From positions 1-64,000 of the forward strand of contig JBGVRC010000120.1 in the NCBI GenBank assembly GCA_045128055.1: 64,000 bases of DNA, in the 5' to 3' direction. Shown piece after piece: positions 1 through 8,061 of this stretch. Every line of letters starts with the position of its first letter. The stretch's first letter is position 1. This DNA comes from Scatosoma sp045128055 (GTDB lineage: Bacteria > Bacillota > Clostridia > Christensenellales > Borkfalkiaceae). The notes beneath the pieces were generated by a model. The model ran no database searches, was not told where the DNA came from, and was given only the letters and a program-made list of their open reading frames with translations. The position numbers and the translations under genes are program-made.

Positions 1-28
1 AACCTTTCATAACCCACCTTAAACATAA

Positions 29-55
29 CCCCGTTGCGGAATATCCGCAACGGGG
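29..55. terminator. Hairpin terminator at window edge
   Basis: A perfect GC-rich inverted repeat (CCCCGTTGCGG, short loop, CCGCAACGGGG) is followed by a T-rich stretch on the plus strand. It probably ends a plus-strand gene outside the window, and may also back up termination of the ridA operon. Confidence 0.6.
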
Positions 56-81
56 TTTCTATTTGCTTTTCTATATTATAA

Positions 82-104
82 AGCCGCGGCGTTTCGCCGC
101 GGCT
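82..104. terminator. Terminator hairpin after ridA
   Basis: The stem AGCCGCGGCG/CGCCGCGGCT closes a short loop just past the ridA stop. T-rich runs follow on both strands, so it can serve as the end of the branched-chain amino acid operon and as a bidirectional terminator. Confidence 0.7.
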
Positions 105-122
105 TCCTTTTTTACATATTTT

Positions 123-500
123 TTACTTTGTCGCAATAACTTCCACTTCCACCAAAACGTTTTTAGGCAGGGTTTTTACCGCTACGCAGCTACGCGCGGG
201 GTTGGTTGTAAAGTATTTTGCGTACACGACGTTAAACGCCGCAAAATCCCCCATATCCGCAAGAAAACAAGTGGTTTTCACCGCTTTGTCAAGACTGCTG
301 CCCGCCGCTTCTAAAACGGCTTTTAAATTGCGCATTACTTGCTCCGCTTGCTCTTCAATCGTCACCGCTTCAATGTTGCCGTTGGCGGGATTGATAGGGA
401 TTTGTCCCGAAGTGAACACCATATCTCCGCAAATGATTGCTTGGGAATACGGTCCGATTGCCGCAGGCGCTTTGTCCGTCGATACTTTCTTAATTTCCAT
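123..500 (-). CDS. ridA: RidA-family enamine/imine deaminase
   Basis: RidA (YjgF/YER057c/UK114 family) hydrolyses reactive 2-aminoacrylate and 2-iminobutanoate released by PLP enzymes such as threonine dehydratase. The 125 residues match the usual family length. The active-site Arg is R103 in PARSCVAV, and the acidic residue lies in VLVEVEVIA (E118/E120). It follows ilvA by 12 bases and its AAGGAG ribosome site begins at the ilvA stop codon, so the two are probably translated together. This pairing puts the imine-clearing enzyme beside its main producer. It is the last gene of the operon. Confidence 0.95.
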   Translation of the reverse strand: MEIKKVSTDKAPAAIGPYSQAIICGDMVFTSGQIPINPANGNIEAVTIEEQAEQVMRNLKAVLEAAGSSLDKAVKTTCFLADMGDFAAFNVVYAKYFTTNPARSCVAVKTLPKNVLVEVEVIATK

Positions 501-512
501 CTTCTTTTCTCC

Positions 513-1709
513 TTATTTCATCAATTTAAACCCGAAATCGGTCAACGCCTTACGGATTTGTTCGATATGCTCGTGATTTTTCGTTTCCAGCTCGATACGC
601 AAATAGCAACCGTTGACTTCCGAGCCTTCGTTTGCCCTTTCGTGCTGTACGGACGTAACGTTCCCACCCGAAGCGGCGATAATCTTCGCCACGTCGCGCA
701 ACTGCCCGGGCTTATCCATCAGCTCTATCATCAGTTGACAGCTTCGTCCCGACATCAACAACCCGCGCTTGATAACGCGCGAAAGAATGGTCACGTCGAT
801 ATTGCCGCCCGAAAGCAAGCACACCGTCTTTTTGCCTTTTAAGTCGATTTTACCAAACATAGCCGCCGCTACGCCGACTGCGCCCGCACCTTCGGTGACG
901 AGTTTGTGCTGTTCCATCAGCGCAAGGATCGCCGCTGAAATTTCGTCGTCTGACACGGTGACTACTTCGTCTACGTACTGCTTACAAAGCTCGTAGGTCA
1001 ATTCCCCCGTCTTTTTCACCGCGATCCCGTCCGCAATCGTAGAAACGCTGGTCAATTCTTCAATTTTTCCGTGGTCGATGGCGTTTTTCATAGACGGAGC
1101 GCCCTTTGCCTGCACGCCGTACACTTTGATGCGGGGATTGAGCGTTTTTGCTGTGTACGCTATGCCCGCAATCAGCCCACCGCCGCCGATAGGCACGATA
1201 ATTGCGTCCAAATCGGGGATTTGTTCAAGAAGTTCCAAAGCAATCGTGCCCTGCCCCGCAATCACGTCTTCGTCGTTGAACGGGTGGATAAAGGTGTAGC
1301 CCTTTTCGTCACGGAGCTGCAAAGCTTTTTGATAGGCGTCGTCGTACACCCCTTCTACAAGGCAAACTTCCGCGCCGTAGCTCTTCGTTGCTTCCACTTT
1401 GGAAATGGGCGCGCCGTCGGGCAAGCAAATCACCGCTTTGATCCCGTTTTTCTGCGCCGCCAAAGCCACGCCTTGCGCGTGGTTTCCTGCCGAGCACGCC
1501 ACTACGCCTTTCGCCTTTTCTTCCGTCGAAAGACAATTCATTTTATAGTACGCGCCGCGCACCTTGAACGAGCCCGTGATTTGTAAATTTTCCGTTTTTA
1601 AGTACAAGTCCACACCCTTGCAAAGCTTGGGGGCGTAAATAACGTCCGTCTTACGGACTACTTCTTTTAATACGCGGTTGGCTTTGTATACGCTGTCAAT
1701 TCTAAGCAT
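513..1709 (-). CDS. ilvA: Threonine ammonia-lyase with C-terminal ACT domain
   Basis: This PLP enzyme converts threonine to 2-oxobutanoate and ammonia, the entry to isoleucine synthesis. The PLP lysine is K49 in TGSFKVRGAYYKM, and the phosphate-binding loop is the GGGGLIAG stretch near residue 175. Residues of about 325-398 form one ACT-like domain (LMIELMDKPGQLRDVAKII), a regulatory module. At 398 residues it is the short type, with one ACT domain rather than the two of E. coli IlvA. It sits between a DUF815 ATPase gene and ridA, and is co-transcribed with the leu and ilv genes. Confidence 0.93.
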   Translation of the reverse strand: MLRIDSVYKANRVLKEVVRKTDVIYAPKLCKGVDLYLKTENLQITGSFKVRGAYYKMNCLSTEEKAKGVVACSAGNHAQGVALAAQKNGIKAVICLPDGAPISKVEATKSYGAEVCLVEGVYDDAYQKALQLRDEKGYTFIHPFNDEDVIAGQGTIALELLEQIPDLDAIIVPIGGGGLIAGIAYTAKTLNPRIKVYGVQAKGAPSMKNAIDHGKIEELTSVSTIADGIAVKKTGELTYELCKQYVDEVVTVSDDEISAAILALMEQHKLVTEGAGAVGVAAAMFGKIDLKGKKTVCLLSGGNIDVTILSRVIKRGLLMSGRSCQLMIELMDKPGQLRDVAKIIAASGGNVTSVQHERANEGSEVNGCYLRIELETKNHEHIEQIRKALTDFGFKLMK

Positions 1710-1733
1710 AATTCTTCCCTTATTTTCTTAATT

Positions 1734-2915
1734 TTAGCGCAAGCTGTCGATAAATTGCTGCGCGCCACGCGCCGAACGACTGCCCTTTTTCAAGGCAAAT
1801 TCTTCGGCTTTGATTTCTAAATCTTTTTCGTCCATAACAATACCGTAACGCTTGGCAAGCTCTTTTACGATATTTAAATACAGCGCTTTATTTGGACGGG
1901 AGAAAAGCACCGTAAGCCCAAATCTATCCGAAAGCGAAAGGGTTTCTTGCAAGGTGTCGTTGATATGCACGTCGTCCCCTTCTCTGTCGGAAAAGCTTTC
2001 TTTTACAATGTGCCGACGGTTGCTCGTCGCGTAAATGACTGCGTTGTCCGCCGTCGCGCTCGCCGAGCCTTCCAGCGCCGCCTTTAACATACTGAAATCG
2101 TCGTTGTTCTTGTTGAAGGACAAGTCGTCTATGAAAATGATGAACTTTAAAGGATTGCCGTTGATTTTCGCCATCACGAGCGGCAAAAAACGAAGCTGGT
2201 CTTTGCGAAGCTCTATCAAGCGCAAACCATCAGTAAAAAACTCGTTGGCGATCGCCTTGACCGTGGACGATTTTCCCGTGCCTGCGTCCCCGCAAAGCAA
2301 GGTGTTTGCCGCTGGTCTGCCTTCCAAAAAGGCGCGGGTATTCGCCGCCACCTGTTCCCGTTCGCGCTCGTAACCGATAAACTGCGAAAACGCCGTTTTG
2401 TCCGCGCTGACAATGGGCTCGATTTGCTTCGTATCCGAAAAACGGAACATACAATTCGACGAAAATATCCCGTACCCAAATTTGCTTAAATTTTGCAATC
2501 TTTGAGAATATGCGGCTACCATGTCCGTGTTGAACGAGTCAAAGGCAGGGATTTCCGCTTCGTCCATACCCAAATCTTGGGCAAAATCCGCGCTGGTTAC
2601 GCCGCCAAATTCCGCGAAGATAGCAAGCTCTCTCAAAGCGGACGCTTTCATCTTTTCGCTCACCGCTACACCCTGCGCAACGCTCTTGATATAGGTGTTT
2701 TCGTCTTGGAAGACAAGCTCTTGAACAAAACTTGTCAAATTGCCGCCCTTTTCGTATATACGGGAAACAAAAGCCGCGTACTGTTGTATTTTATCCGTTT
2801 TATCCGCCGCTTTACAGTACGCCGCAAAAAAGCCGAACACGGGGTCTTGTAAAACCCCGCGAAACACAGCGCACGAACAAAGCCGTACATGTAATTGTTG
2901 TAATTTGTTTTCCAT
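1734..2915 (-). CDS. DUF815-type AAA+ ATP-binding protein
   Basis: This 393-residue protein has a helical N-terminal half and an AAA+ core. Walker A is GDAGTGKS (209-216) and Walker B is FIIFIDD (about 258-264). A later ATSNRRH segment resembles sensor 1. It matches the DUF815 family, whose role is not established. The gene starts two bases after the leuB stop and precedes ilvA, so it is inside the branched-chain amino acid operon. Nothing in the protein suggests a biosynthetic enzyme, so it may be a passenger or a remodelling factor for an operon product. Confidence 0.85.
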   Translation of the reverse strand: MENKLQQLHVRLCSCAVFRGVLQDPVFGFFAAYCKAADKTDKIQQYAAFVSRIYEKGGNLTSFVQELVFQDENTYIKSVAQGVAVSEKMKASALRELAIFAEFGGVTSADFAQDLGMDEAEIPAFDSFNTDMVAAYSQRLQNLSKFGYGIFSSNCMFRFSDTKQIEPIVSADKTAFSQFIGYEREREQVAANTRAFLEGRPAANTLLCGDAGTGKSSTVKAIANEFFTDGLRLIELRKDQLRFLPLVMAKINGNPLKFIIFIDDLSFNKNNDDFSMLKAALEGSASATADNAVIYATSNRRHIVKESFSDREGDDVHINDTLQETLSLSDRFGLTVLFSRPNKALYLNIVKELAKRYGIVMDEKDLEIKAEEFALKKGSRSARGAQQFIDSLR

Positions 2916-2917
2916 AA

Positions 2918-3994
2918 TTATAATAAAGAGATGATTTTGTCCGTCATTTCCGTCGTGGACAAAGCAGGCGCGCCGTGCGCAAGGTCTGCCGTGCGGTAGC
3001 CCGCTTCTAAAACCTTATCCACCGCGTTGATAATATCTTCCGCCGCTTCCGCTTCGTCAAACGCATACAAAAGCATCATTGCCGCGGATAAAATGGTGGC
3101 GATGGGGTTGGCTTTGTTTTGCCCTGCGATATCGGGCGCAGAGCCGTGAATCGGCTCGTACAAGCCGCGCTTGCCTTCGTTTAAGGAAGCGGACGGCAGC
3201 ATACCGATAGAGCCCGTAATTTGCGAAGCTTCATCGGATAAAATATCCCCAAACATATTGCTGGTGACGATGACGTCGAACTGCGACGGGTTGCGGACGA
3301 GCTGCATAGCCGCGTTGTCAACGAGCATATCCGACGTTTCCACGTCGGGGTATTCCGCCGCGATTTCGTGGACGATTTTTCTCCAAAGTCTGGACGTTTC
3401 CAAAACGTTGGCTTTGTCGATACTTGTCAACTTTTTACGGCGTTTTCTCGCCGTTTCAAAGGCTACGCGGACGATACGTTCGATTTCCATACGGCTGTAC
3501 GCTTCGGTGTCGTAGGCTTCTTCACCGTACTTACCGTCGCGATAACCGCGTTCGCCAAAGTAAATGCCGCCCGTCAGCTCTCTTACAATCATAATATCAA
3601 AGCCGTTGGCTACGATGTCTTCGCGCAAAGGACATTCCCCTTTTAAAGCGGGGTACAGCTTCGCAGGGCGAAGGTTGGTAAACAAGCCCATTGCCGCGCG
3701 AATCCCCAAAAGCGCCTTTTCAGGACGAACGTTGCCGGGCAAAGTATCCCATTTCGGGCCGCCGACCGCGCCCAAAAGCACGCTGTCCGAAGCCAAGCAC
3801 CCGTCCACCGTTTCCTGCGGCAGGGGTTGACCGCACGTATCGATTGCCGCGCCGCCGATAAGGTAAGGCGTGAAGGTGAAAGAGATATTTCTCTTCTTTC
3901 CCACTTCTTCCAAAACGCGCACCGCGCTTTCGACGATTTCAGGGCCAATCCCGTCCCCTTTCAATAAACCGATTTTATAATTTTTCATATTCAT
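2918..3994 (-). CDS. leuB: 3-isopropylmalate dehydrogenase
   Basis: LeuB oxidises and decarboxylates 3-isopropylmalate to 2-oxoisocaproate with NAD+, the third dedicated leucine step. The 358 residues are the family norm. Visible signatures are GDGIGPEIV near the N-terminus, the substrate-binding VRELTGGIYFG, the metal-site region IVTSNMFGDILSDEASQITGS, and the NAD-binding EPIHGSAPDIAGQ. It follows leuD in the operon. Its start region is made of the dispersed GGGGCAGGTACGAG repeat, with the ATG five bases after GGTAC, so that repeat supplies the translation-initiation region. Confidence 0.96.
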   Translation of the reverse strand: MNMKNYKIGLLKGDGIGPEIVESAVRVLEEVGKKRNISFTFTPYLIGGAAIDTCGQPLPQETVDGCLASDSVLLGAVGGPKWDTLPGNVRPEKALLGIRAAMGLFTNLRPAKLYPALKGECPLREDIVANGFDIMIVRELTGGIYFGERGYRDGKYGEEAYDTEAYSRMEIERIVRVAFETARKRRKKLTSIDKANVLETSRLWRKIVHEIAAEYPDVETSDMLVDNAAMQLVRNPSQFDVIVTSNMFGDILSDEASQITGSIGMLPSASLNEGKRGLYEPIHGSAPDIAGQNKANPIATILSAAMMLLYAFDEAEAAEDIINAVDKVLEAGYRTADLAHGAPALSTTEMTDKIISLL

Positions 3995-4017
3995 CTCGTA
4001 CCTGCCCCGTCCATTTT
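3990..4017 (-). repeat. Dispersed repeat copy at leuB start
   Basis: Minus-strand reading is AAAATGGACGGGGCAGGTAC followed by GAGATGAAT. The copy fills the whole leuD-leuB gap and its ATG is the leuB start codon, so the G-rich block stands where the ribosome site should be. Confidence 0.8.
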
Positions 4018-4510
4018 ATTGAATAATGCCTTTTTGAATAGACGAAACCAAGCCGCCGTTTTCGATAATTTGTTGAATGAACGCGGGGAAGGGCTGGGTT
4101 TTAAAGCTCTTGCCCGTCGTGCGGTTGTAAATCATGCCGTTGTCCAAATCCGCTTCCACTTTGTCGCCGTCTTGAATACCGTCCACCGCTTCGTCACATT
4201 CTACGATAGCAAGCCCGATATTGATAGAATTGCGGTAGAAAATGCGCGCGAAAGAACGCGCAATGACAAGAGAAATGCCGCTTTCTTTGATGGCTATGGG
4301 TGCGTGTTCGCGGGAAGAACCGCAGCCGAAGTTGTACCCTGCCACCATAATGTCACCCGCTTCCACTTTTTTGGTGAAATCCTTATCGATGTCTTCCATA
4401 CAATGGGAAGCAAGCTCTTTTTTATCGCTCGTGTTTAAGTATCTTGCGGGAATGATTACGTCCGTATCGACGTTGTCGCCGTATTTAATCGTTTTTCCGT
4501 TGAATATCAT
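4016..4510 (-). CDS. leuD: 3-isopropylmalate dehydratase, small subunit
   Basis: LeuD is the swivelling small subunit of isopropylmalate isomerase and pairs with LeuC to convert 2- to 3-isopropylmalate. The 164 residues fit the short bacterial/archaeal-type LeuD. The signatures DVIIPARYL and YNFGCGSSREHAPIA are present; the latter forms the substrate-specificity loop region. Its ATG overlaps the leuC stop by one base (TAATG), so translation is coupled, as expected for subunits needed in equal amounts. Confidence 0.96.
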   Translation of the reverse strand: MIFNGKTIKYGDNVDTDVIIPARYLNTSDKKELASHCMEDIDKDFTKKVEAGDIMVAGYNFGCGSSREHAPIAIKESGISLVIARSFARIFYRNSINIGLAIVECDEAVDGIQDGDKVEADLDNGMIYNRTTGKSFKTQPFPAFIQQIIENGGLVSSIQKGIIQ

Positions 4511-5772
4511 TACATTACCTCCTCGGGGCTGGCAATTTTACCCAAAATCGCGCTGGCTGCGGCAACCGCAGGGGAAGCCAAGTACACTTCGCTGGTTACG
4601 TGACCCATACGCCCCACAAAGTTACGATTCGTCGTCGCTACGGCGCGTTCGTTTTCCGCCAAAATACCCATATAACCGCCTAAGCAAGGTCCGCAAGTGG
4701 GGGTGGATACCACGCAACCTGCGTCGATGAAGATTTTGACAAGCCCGTTTTCCACCGCTTGCATATAAATATCCTGCGTTGCGGGAATGATGATGGCGCG
4801 GACGCGCTTGGCTATCTTTTTGCCCTTTAAAATTTCCGCCGCTTCGGCTATGTCCTTATACTGACCGTTGGTGCAAGACCCGATGACGACTTGGTCGATG
4901 GGAATATCCCCGATTTCGTCAAAGGTTTTGGTGTTTTCGGGCAGGTGCGGAAACGCCACCGTCGGTTTTATCGTGGAAAGGTCGATTTCGTACGTTTCGT
5001 CGTAAACCGCGTCTTCGTCCGCTTTGTAGGCGATAAATTCTCTATCCGAGCGCGCTTTTACGTATTCTATCGTTTGTTCGTCCACTTCGAAAATCCCGTT
5101 TTTCGCCCCCGCTTCGATTGCCATATTAGAGATGGTGAGCCTGTCGAACACAGTTAAGGCTTGCACGCCGTCGCCCGTAAATTCCATCGATTTATACAGC
5201 GCGCCGTCCACGCCGATTTTGCCGATGATGTGCAAAATGACGTCCTTGCCCGATACGTATTTATTTAATTTGCCTTTTAAAACGAATTTGATTGCGGACG
5301 GCACTTTAAACCAAGCTTTGCCCGTTGCCATACCGCACGCCATATCCGTCGAGCCTACCCCCGTCGAAAACGCGCCGAGCGCGCCGTAGGTGCAGGTGTG
5401 CGAGTCCGCGCCGATGACTACGTCCCCGGGTACGACAAGTCCTTTTTCGGGGAGCAAAGCGTGCTCGATACCCATTCTGCCTACGTCGTAGAAATGGGTG
5501 ACTTCGTGCGTATCGCAAAATTCGCGGCACATTTTGCATTGTTGCGCCGCTTTGATGTCTTTATTCGGCGCGAAATGGTCCATAACCATCGTTACTTTGT
5601 CTTTATCGTATACTTTTGTCGCGCCGATACGGTTAAATTCTTTGATGGCTACGGGGGAAGTGATGTCGTTCCCCAAAACGCGGTCTACATTGACCAAAAT
5701 CAACTGCCCCGCTTCTACTTTGTCAAGCCCTGCGTGCGCCGCAAGGATCTTTTGCGTCATTGTCATAGACAT
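4510..5772 (-). CDS. leuC: 3-isopropylmalate dehydratase, large subunit
   Basis: This is the 4Fe-4S catalytic subunit of isopropylmalate isomerase, of the homoaconitase-like type at 420 residues. The three cluster cysteines are visible in VIGSCTNG and in TCGPCLGG. GADSHTCTYGALGAF and GRMGHVTSEVYLASPAVAAAS are further family blocks. A good AAGGAAG ribosome site precedes the ATG. It is separated from ilvD by a 308-base stretch of small hairpins, the least compact joint of the operon, which may tune leuCDB expression relative to ilv genes. Confidence 0.96.
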   Translation of the reverse strand: MSMTMTQKILAAHAGLDKVEAGQLILVNVDRVLGNDITSPVAIKEFNRIGATKVYDKDKVTMVMDHFAPNKDIKAAQQCKMCREFCDTHEVTHFYDVGRMGIEHALLPEKGLVVPGDVVIGADSHTCTYGALGAFSTGVGSTDMACGMATGKAWFKVPSAIKFVLKGKLNKYVSGKDVILHIIGKIGVDGALYKSMEFTGDGVQALTVFDRLTISNMAIEAGAKNGIFEVDEQTIEYVKARSDREFIAYKADEDAVYDETYEIDLSTIKPTVAFPHLPENTKTFDEIGDIPIDQVVIGSCTNGQYKDIAEAAEILKGKKIAKRVRAIIIPATQDIYMQAVENGLVKIFIDAGCVVSTPTCGPCLGGYMGILAENERAVATTNRNFVGRMGHVTSEVYLASPAVAAASAILGKIASPEEVM

Positions 5773-5838
5773 AATTTATTCTTCCTTTTTGTGGTTTGCT
5801 CTTTACCTTTAAGCAACCGCGTATTTTATTCATTTATG

Positions 5839-6075
5839 ACCGCTTAACAGCGGTGTATGCGCAACCTTACGGTTGCTTTTAATGGTCTCCCCGCCTTATG
5901 GCGGAGCTTAACAGCGGGTCTTCGTGGGCTTTGCCCTTCTCAAACAATGTAATGTAAACATTGTTCTCGGTCACCGTTCGCGCTCTACTTATGCGCTCAC
6001 TCTTCTCCCCCCTACAAGACATTAGCAATGTCTTGCTTAACGGGTAGCTCGTCCCACAAGGGAATAATTCCCTTG
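5839..6075. repeat. Array of miniature hairpins between ilvD and leuC
   Basis: The 308-base ilvD-leuC gap has no gene but at least seven short perfect palindromes with 3-7 base loops: ACCGC/GCGGT (5839-5854), GCAACC/GGTTGC (5861-5876), CCGCC/GGCGG (5891-5904), GGGC/GCCC (5926-5936), AACAATGT/ACATTGTT (5943-5965), CAAGACAT/ATGTCTTG (6015-6035) and CAAGGGA/TCCCTTG (6057-6075). GCTTAAC recurs at three joints. Stem sequences are unrelated, so these are not copies of one element. Confidence 0.75.
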
Positions 6076-6080
6076 ACCTT

Positions 6081-7739
6081 TTACTTATTGATGATTGCGC
6101 CTTTGTCCGCCGAACTCACCTGCGCTGCATAGCGTTTCAAATACCCGCTGACTTGCTTTTTCTTCAAAACCGTTTCCGCTTTGCGTTTTGCCATTTCTTC
6201 GTCGGAAACTTTCAGCTCGATTTTATAATTCGGAATATCAATCGCAATAATATCGCCGTCTTTGACGTAAGCTATCGCGCCGCCAGACACCGCTTCGGGG
6301 GATACGTGCCCGATAGACGCGCCGCGCGTTGCGCCCGAAAATCTACCGTCGGTGATCAAGGCTACGTCCTTATCCAAGCCCATACCCGCAATCGCGGAAG
6401 TAGGCGAAAGCATTTCGCGCATACCAGGGCCGCCCGCAGGGCCTTCGTAGCGGATCACCACTACGTCCCCTTTTTGGATTTTGCCGCCGTAAATCGCCGC
6501 GATACATTCTTCTTCGCTTTCAAACACCTTGGCAGGGCCTTGATGAACGAGCATTTCAGGCGCGACCGCCGCGCGTTTAACCACGCACCCGTCGGGGGCA
6601 AGATTGCCCTTTAAAACGGCTATGCCGCCCGTCTTTCCAAACGCGTTTTCGGGTTTTCTTATTACTTCTTCGTCGAAATTGACCACGCCTTGCAGGTTTT
6701 CCTTCATCGTTTTGCCCGTGCAGGTCATAACGGAAGTATCCAAAAGGTTAAGCGCTTCCAACTCTTTCAATACGGCGTGAACGCCGCCCGCTTCGTTTAA
6801 ATCTTCCATATACGTAGGGCCAGCAGGCGCAAGATGGCACAAATTAGGCGTTTTTTCGCTGATTTCGTTGACTTCGTCCAAATCAAACGGCACGCCGCAC
6901 TCATTCGCAATCGCAGGCAGGTGCAGCATACTGTTCGTCGAACAGCCGAGCGCCATATCCGCCGTAATCGCGTTTTTAATCGCCGCCGCCGTCATAATAT
7001 CGCGGGGGCGGATATTCTTTTTGACAAGCTCCATAATTTGCATACCTGCGTGTTTGGCAAGCTCGATACGCGCGGAATACACCGCGGGAATCGTACCGTT
7101 GCCGCGCAAGCCCATACCGAGCACTTCGGTTAAGCAGTTCATAGAATTTGCCGTATACATACCCGAACAAGAACCGCAGGTAGGACAAACCTTTCTTTCA
7201 AACTCGCAGAGCTGTTCTTCGTTGATTTTGCCCGCGTTGTACGCGCCGACCGCTTCGAACATACTCGAAAGAGAGCGTTTTTTGCCGCCTACTCTGCCTG
7301 CGAGCATAGGTCCGCCGCTGACGAATACGGTGGGGATATTTAACCGCGCCGCCGCCATCAAAAGCCCGGGTACGTTTTTGTCGCAGTTGGGGATCATAAC
7401 CAAGCCGTCAAATCCGTGCGCCATTACCATCGCTTCGGTGGAATCGGCAATCAAATCACGGGTGACAAGGGAGTATTTCATGCCCGTATGCCCCATCGCT
7501 ATCCCGTCGCAAACGGTGATTGCGGGGAACATAATCGGCGTACCGCCCGCCATAGCAACGCCCATTTTAACCGCGTCGCAAATTTTGTCGAGATTGATAT
7601 GTCCGGGCACGATTTCGTTGTACGAACATACCACGCCGATAAGCGGGCGGGCTTGTTCTTCGTCCGTCAAACCGAGCGCGTGATACAGCGACCTATGCGG
7701 CGCGTTATGAAATCCGTCTACTATTGTATCTTTAATCAT
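6081..7739 (-). CDS. ilvD: Dihydroxy-acid dehydratase
   Basis: IlvD dehydrates dihydroxy acids to the 2-oxo acids that become valine and isoleucine, using an iron-sulfur cluster. The 552 residues are the usual length. Cluster-ligand regions are visible as PNCDKNVPG and CPTCGSCSGMYTANSM. The C-terminal GPAGGPGMREMLSPTSA and TDGRFSGATRG blocks are diagnostic. Its ribosome site is weak (TTAGGT), and repeat-bearing gaps of about 300 bases flank it on both sides, unlike the tight spacing of the rest of the operon. Confidence 0.96.
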   Translation of the reverse strand: MIKDTIVDGFHNAPHRSLYHALGLTDEEQARPLIGVVCSYNEIVPGHINLDKICDAVKMGVAMAGGTPIMFPAITVCDGIAMGHTGMKYSLVTRDLIADSTEAMVMAHGFDGLVMIPNCDKNVPGLLMAAARLNIPTVFVSGGPMLAGRVGGKKRSLSSMFEAVGAYNAGKINEEQLCEFERKVCPTCGSCSGMYTANSMNCLTEVLGMGLRGNGTIPAVYSARIELAKHAGMQIMELVKKNIRPRDIMTAAAIKNAITADMALGCSTNSMLHLPAIANECGVPFDLDEVNEISEKTPNLCHLAPAGPTYMEDLNEAGGVHAVLKELEALNLLDTSVMTCTGKTMKENLQGVVNFDEEVIRKPENAFGKTGGIAVLKGNLAPDGCVVKRAAVAPEMLVHQGPAKVFESEEECIAAIYGGKIQKGDVVVIRYEGPAGGPGMREMLSPTSAIAGMGLDKDVALITDGRFSGATRGASIGHVSPEAVSGGAIAYVKDGDIIAIDIPNYKIELKVSDEEMAKRKAETVLKKKQVSGYLKRYAAQVSSADKGAIINK

Positions 7740-7782
7740 AATTTTTTTACCTAATACAATTTGAAATGTGTGTGTTTTAGCT

Positions 7783-7816
7783 AGATTGCCACGCTCGTAA
7801 GCTCGCTCGCAATGAC
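7783..7816. repeat. REP-like palindromic element
   Basis: The sequence reads AGATTGCCACGCTCG, then TAAGCTCGCTCGCAATGAC. ATTGC/GCAAT arms enclose a CGAGC-rich core, like short extragenic palindromes scattered in many bacterial genomes. It lies in the ilvC-ilvD gap. Only one copy is seen here, so the family assignment is by appearance. Confidence 0.5.
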
Positions 7817-7930
7817 AAAATAAGCTTGCGTTTGGCTGTATAAGTTTTCCATCCTAATGCGGAACAAACTTAAAGAACGGGTAAATGATACCCCAACTTG
7901 GGTGCAGCGTCACGCTGCCCGTTTGGAACG

Positions 7931-8061
7931 AAAAAAACAAAGCAAGACGCAAGAAAGACAAGGCGAACTGCGGCTTTGTGACAGGAGCGTACATAGACGT
8001 ACGTGACTGTCACAAAACGTAAGGTTCAACGCCGTATTTCGTAGCGGTTTCTTTGTTTTTT
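7931..8061 (+). repeat. Long hairpin repeat with conserved tip, copy 1
   Basis: Outer arms AAAACAAAG and CTTTGTTTT and inner arms TGTGACAG and CTGTCACA enclose a tip at 7984-8009 that is identical over 26 bases to 22310-22335. The arms differ between the two copies but pair within each, which points to a conserved folded form. The element ends at the ilvC stop codon. The rest of the 320-base gap holds the REP-like palindrome and no gene. Confidence 0.7.

Noticed and set aside
6410..6440. Possible repeat copy in ilvD (CCTGGTATGCGCG on the minus strand)
   Set aside because: Encodes the invariant GGPGMREM block of dihydroxy-acid dehydratases, so protein conservation explains it.
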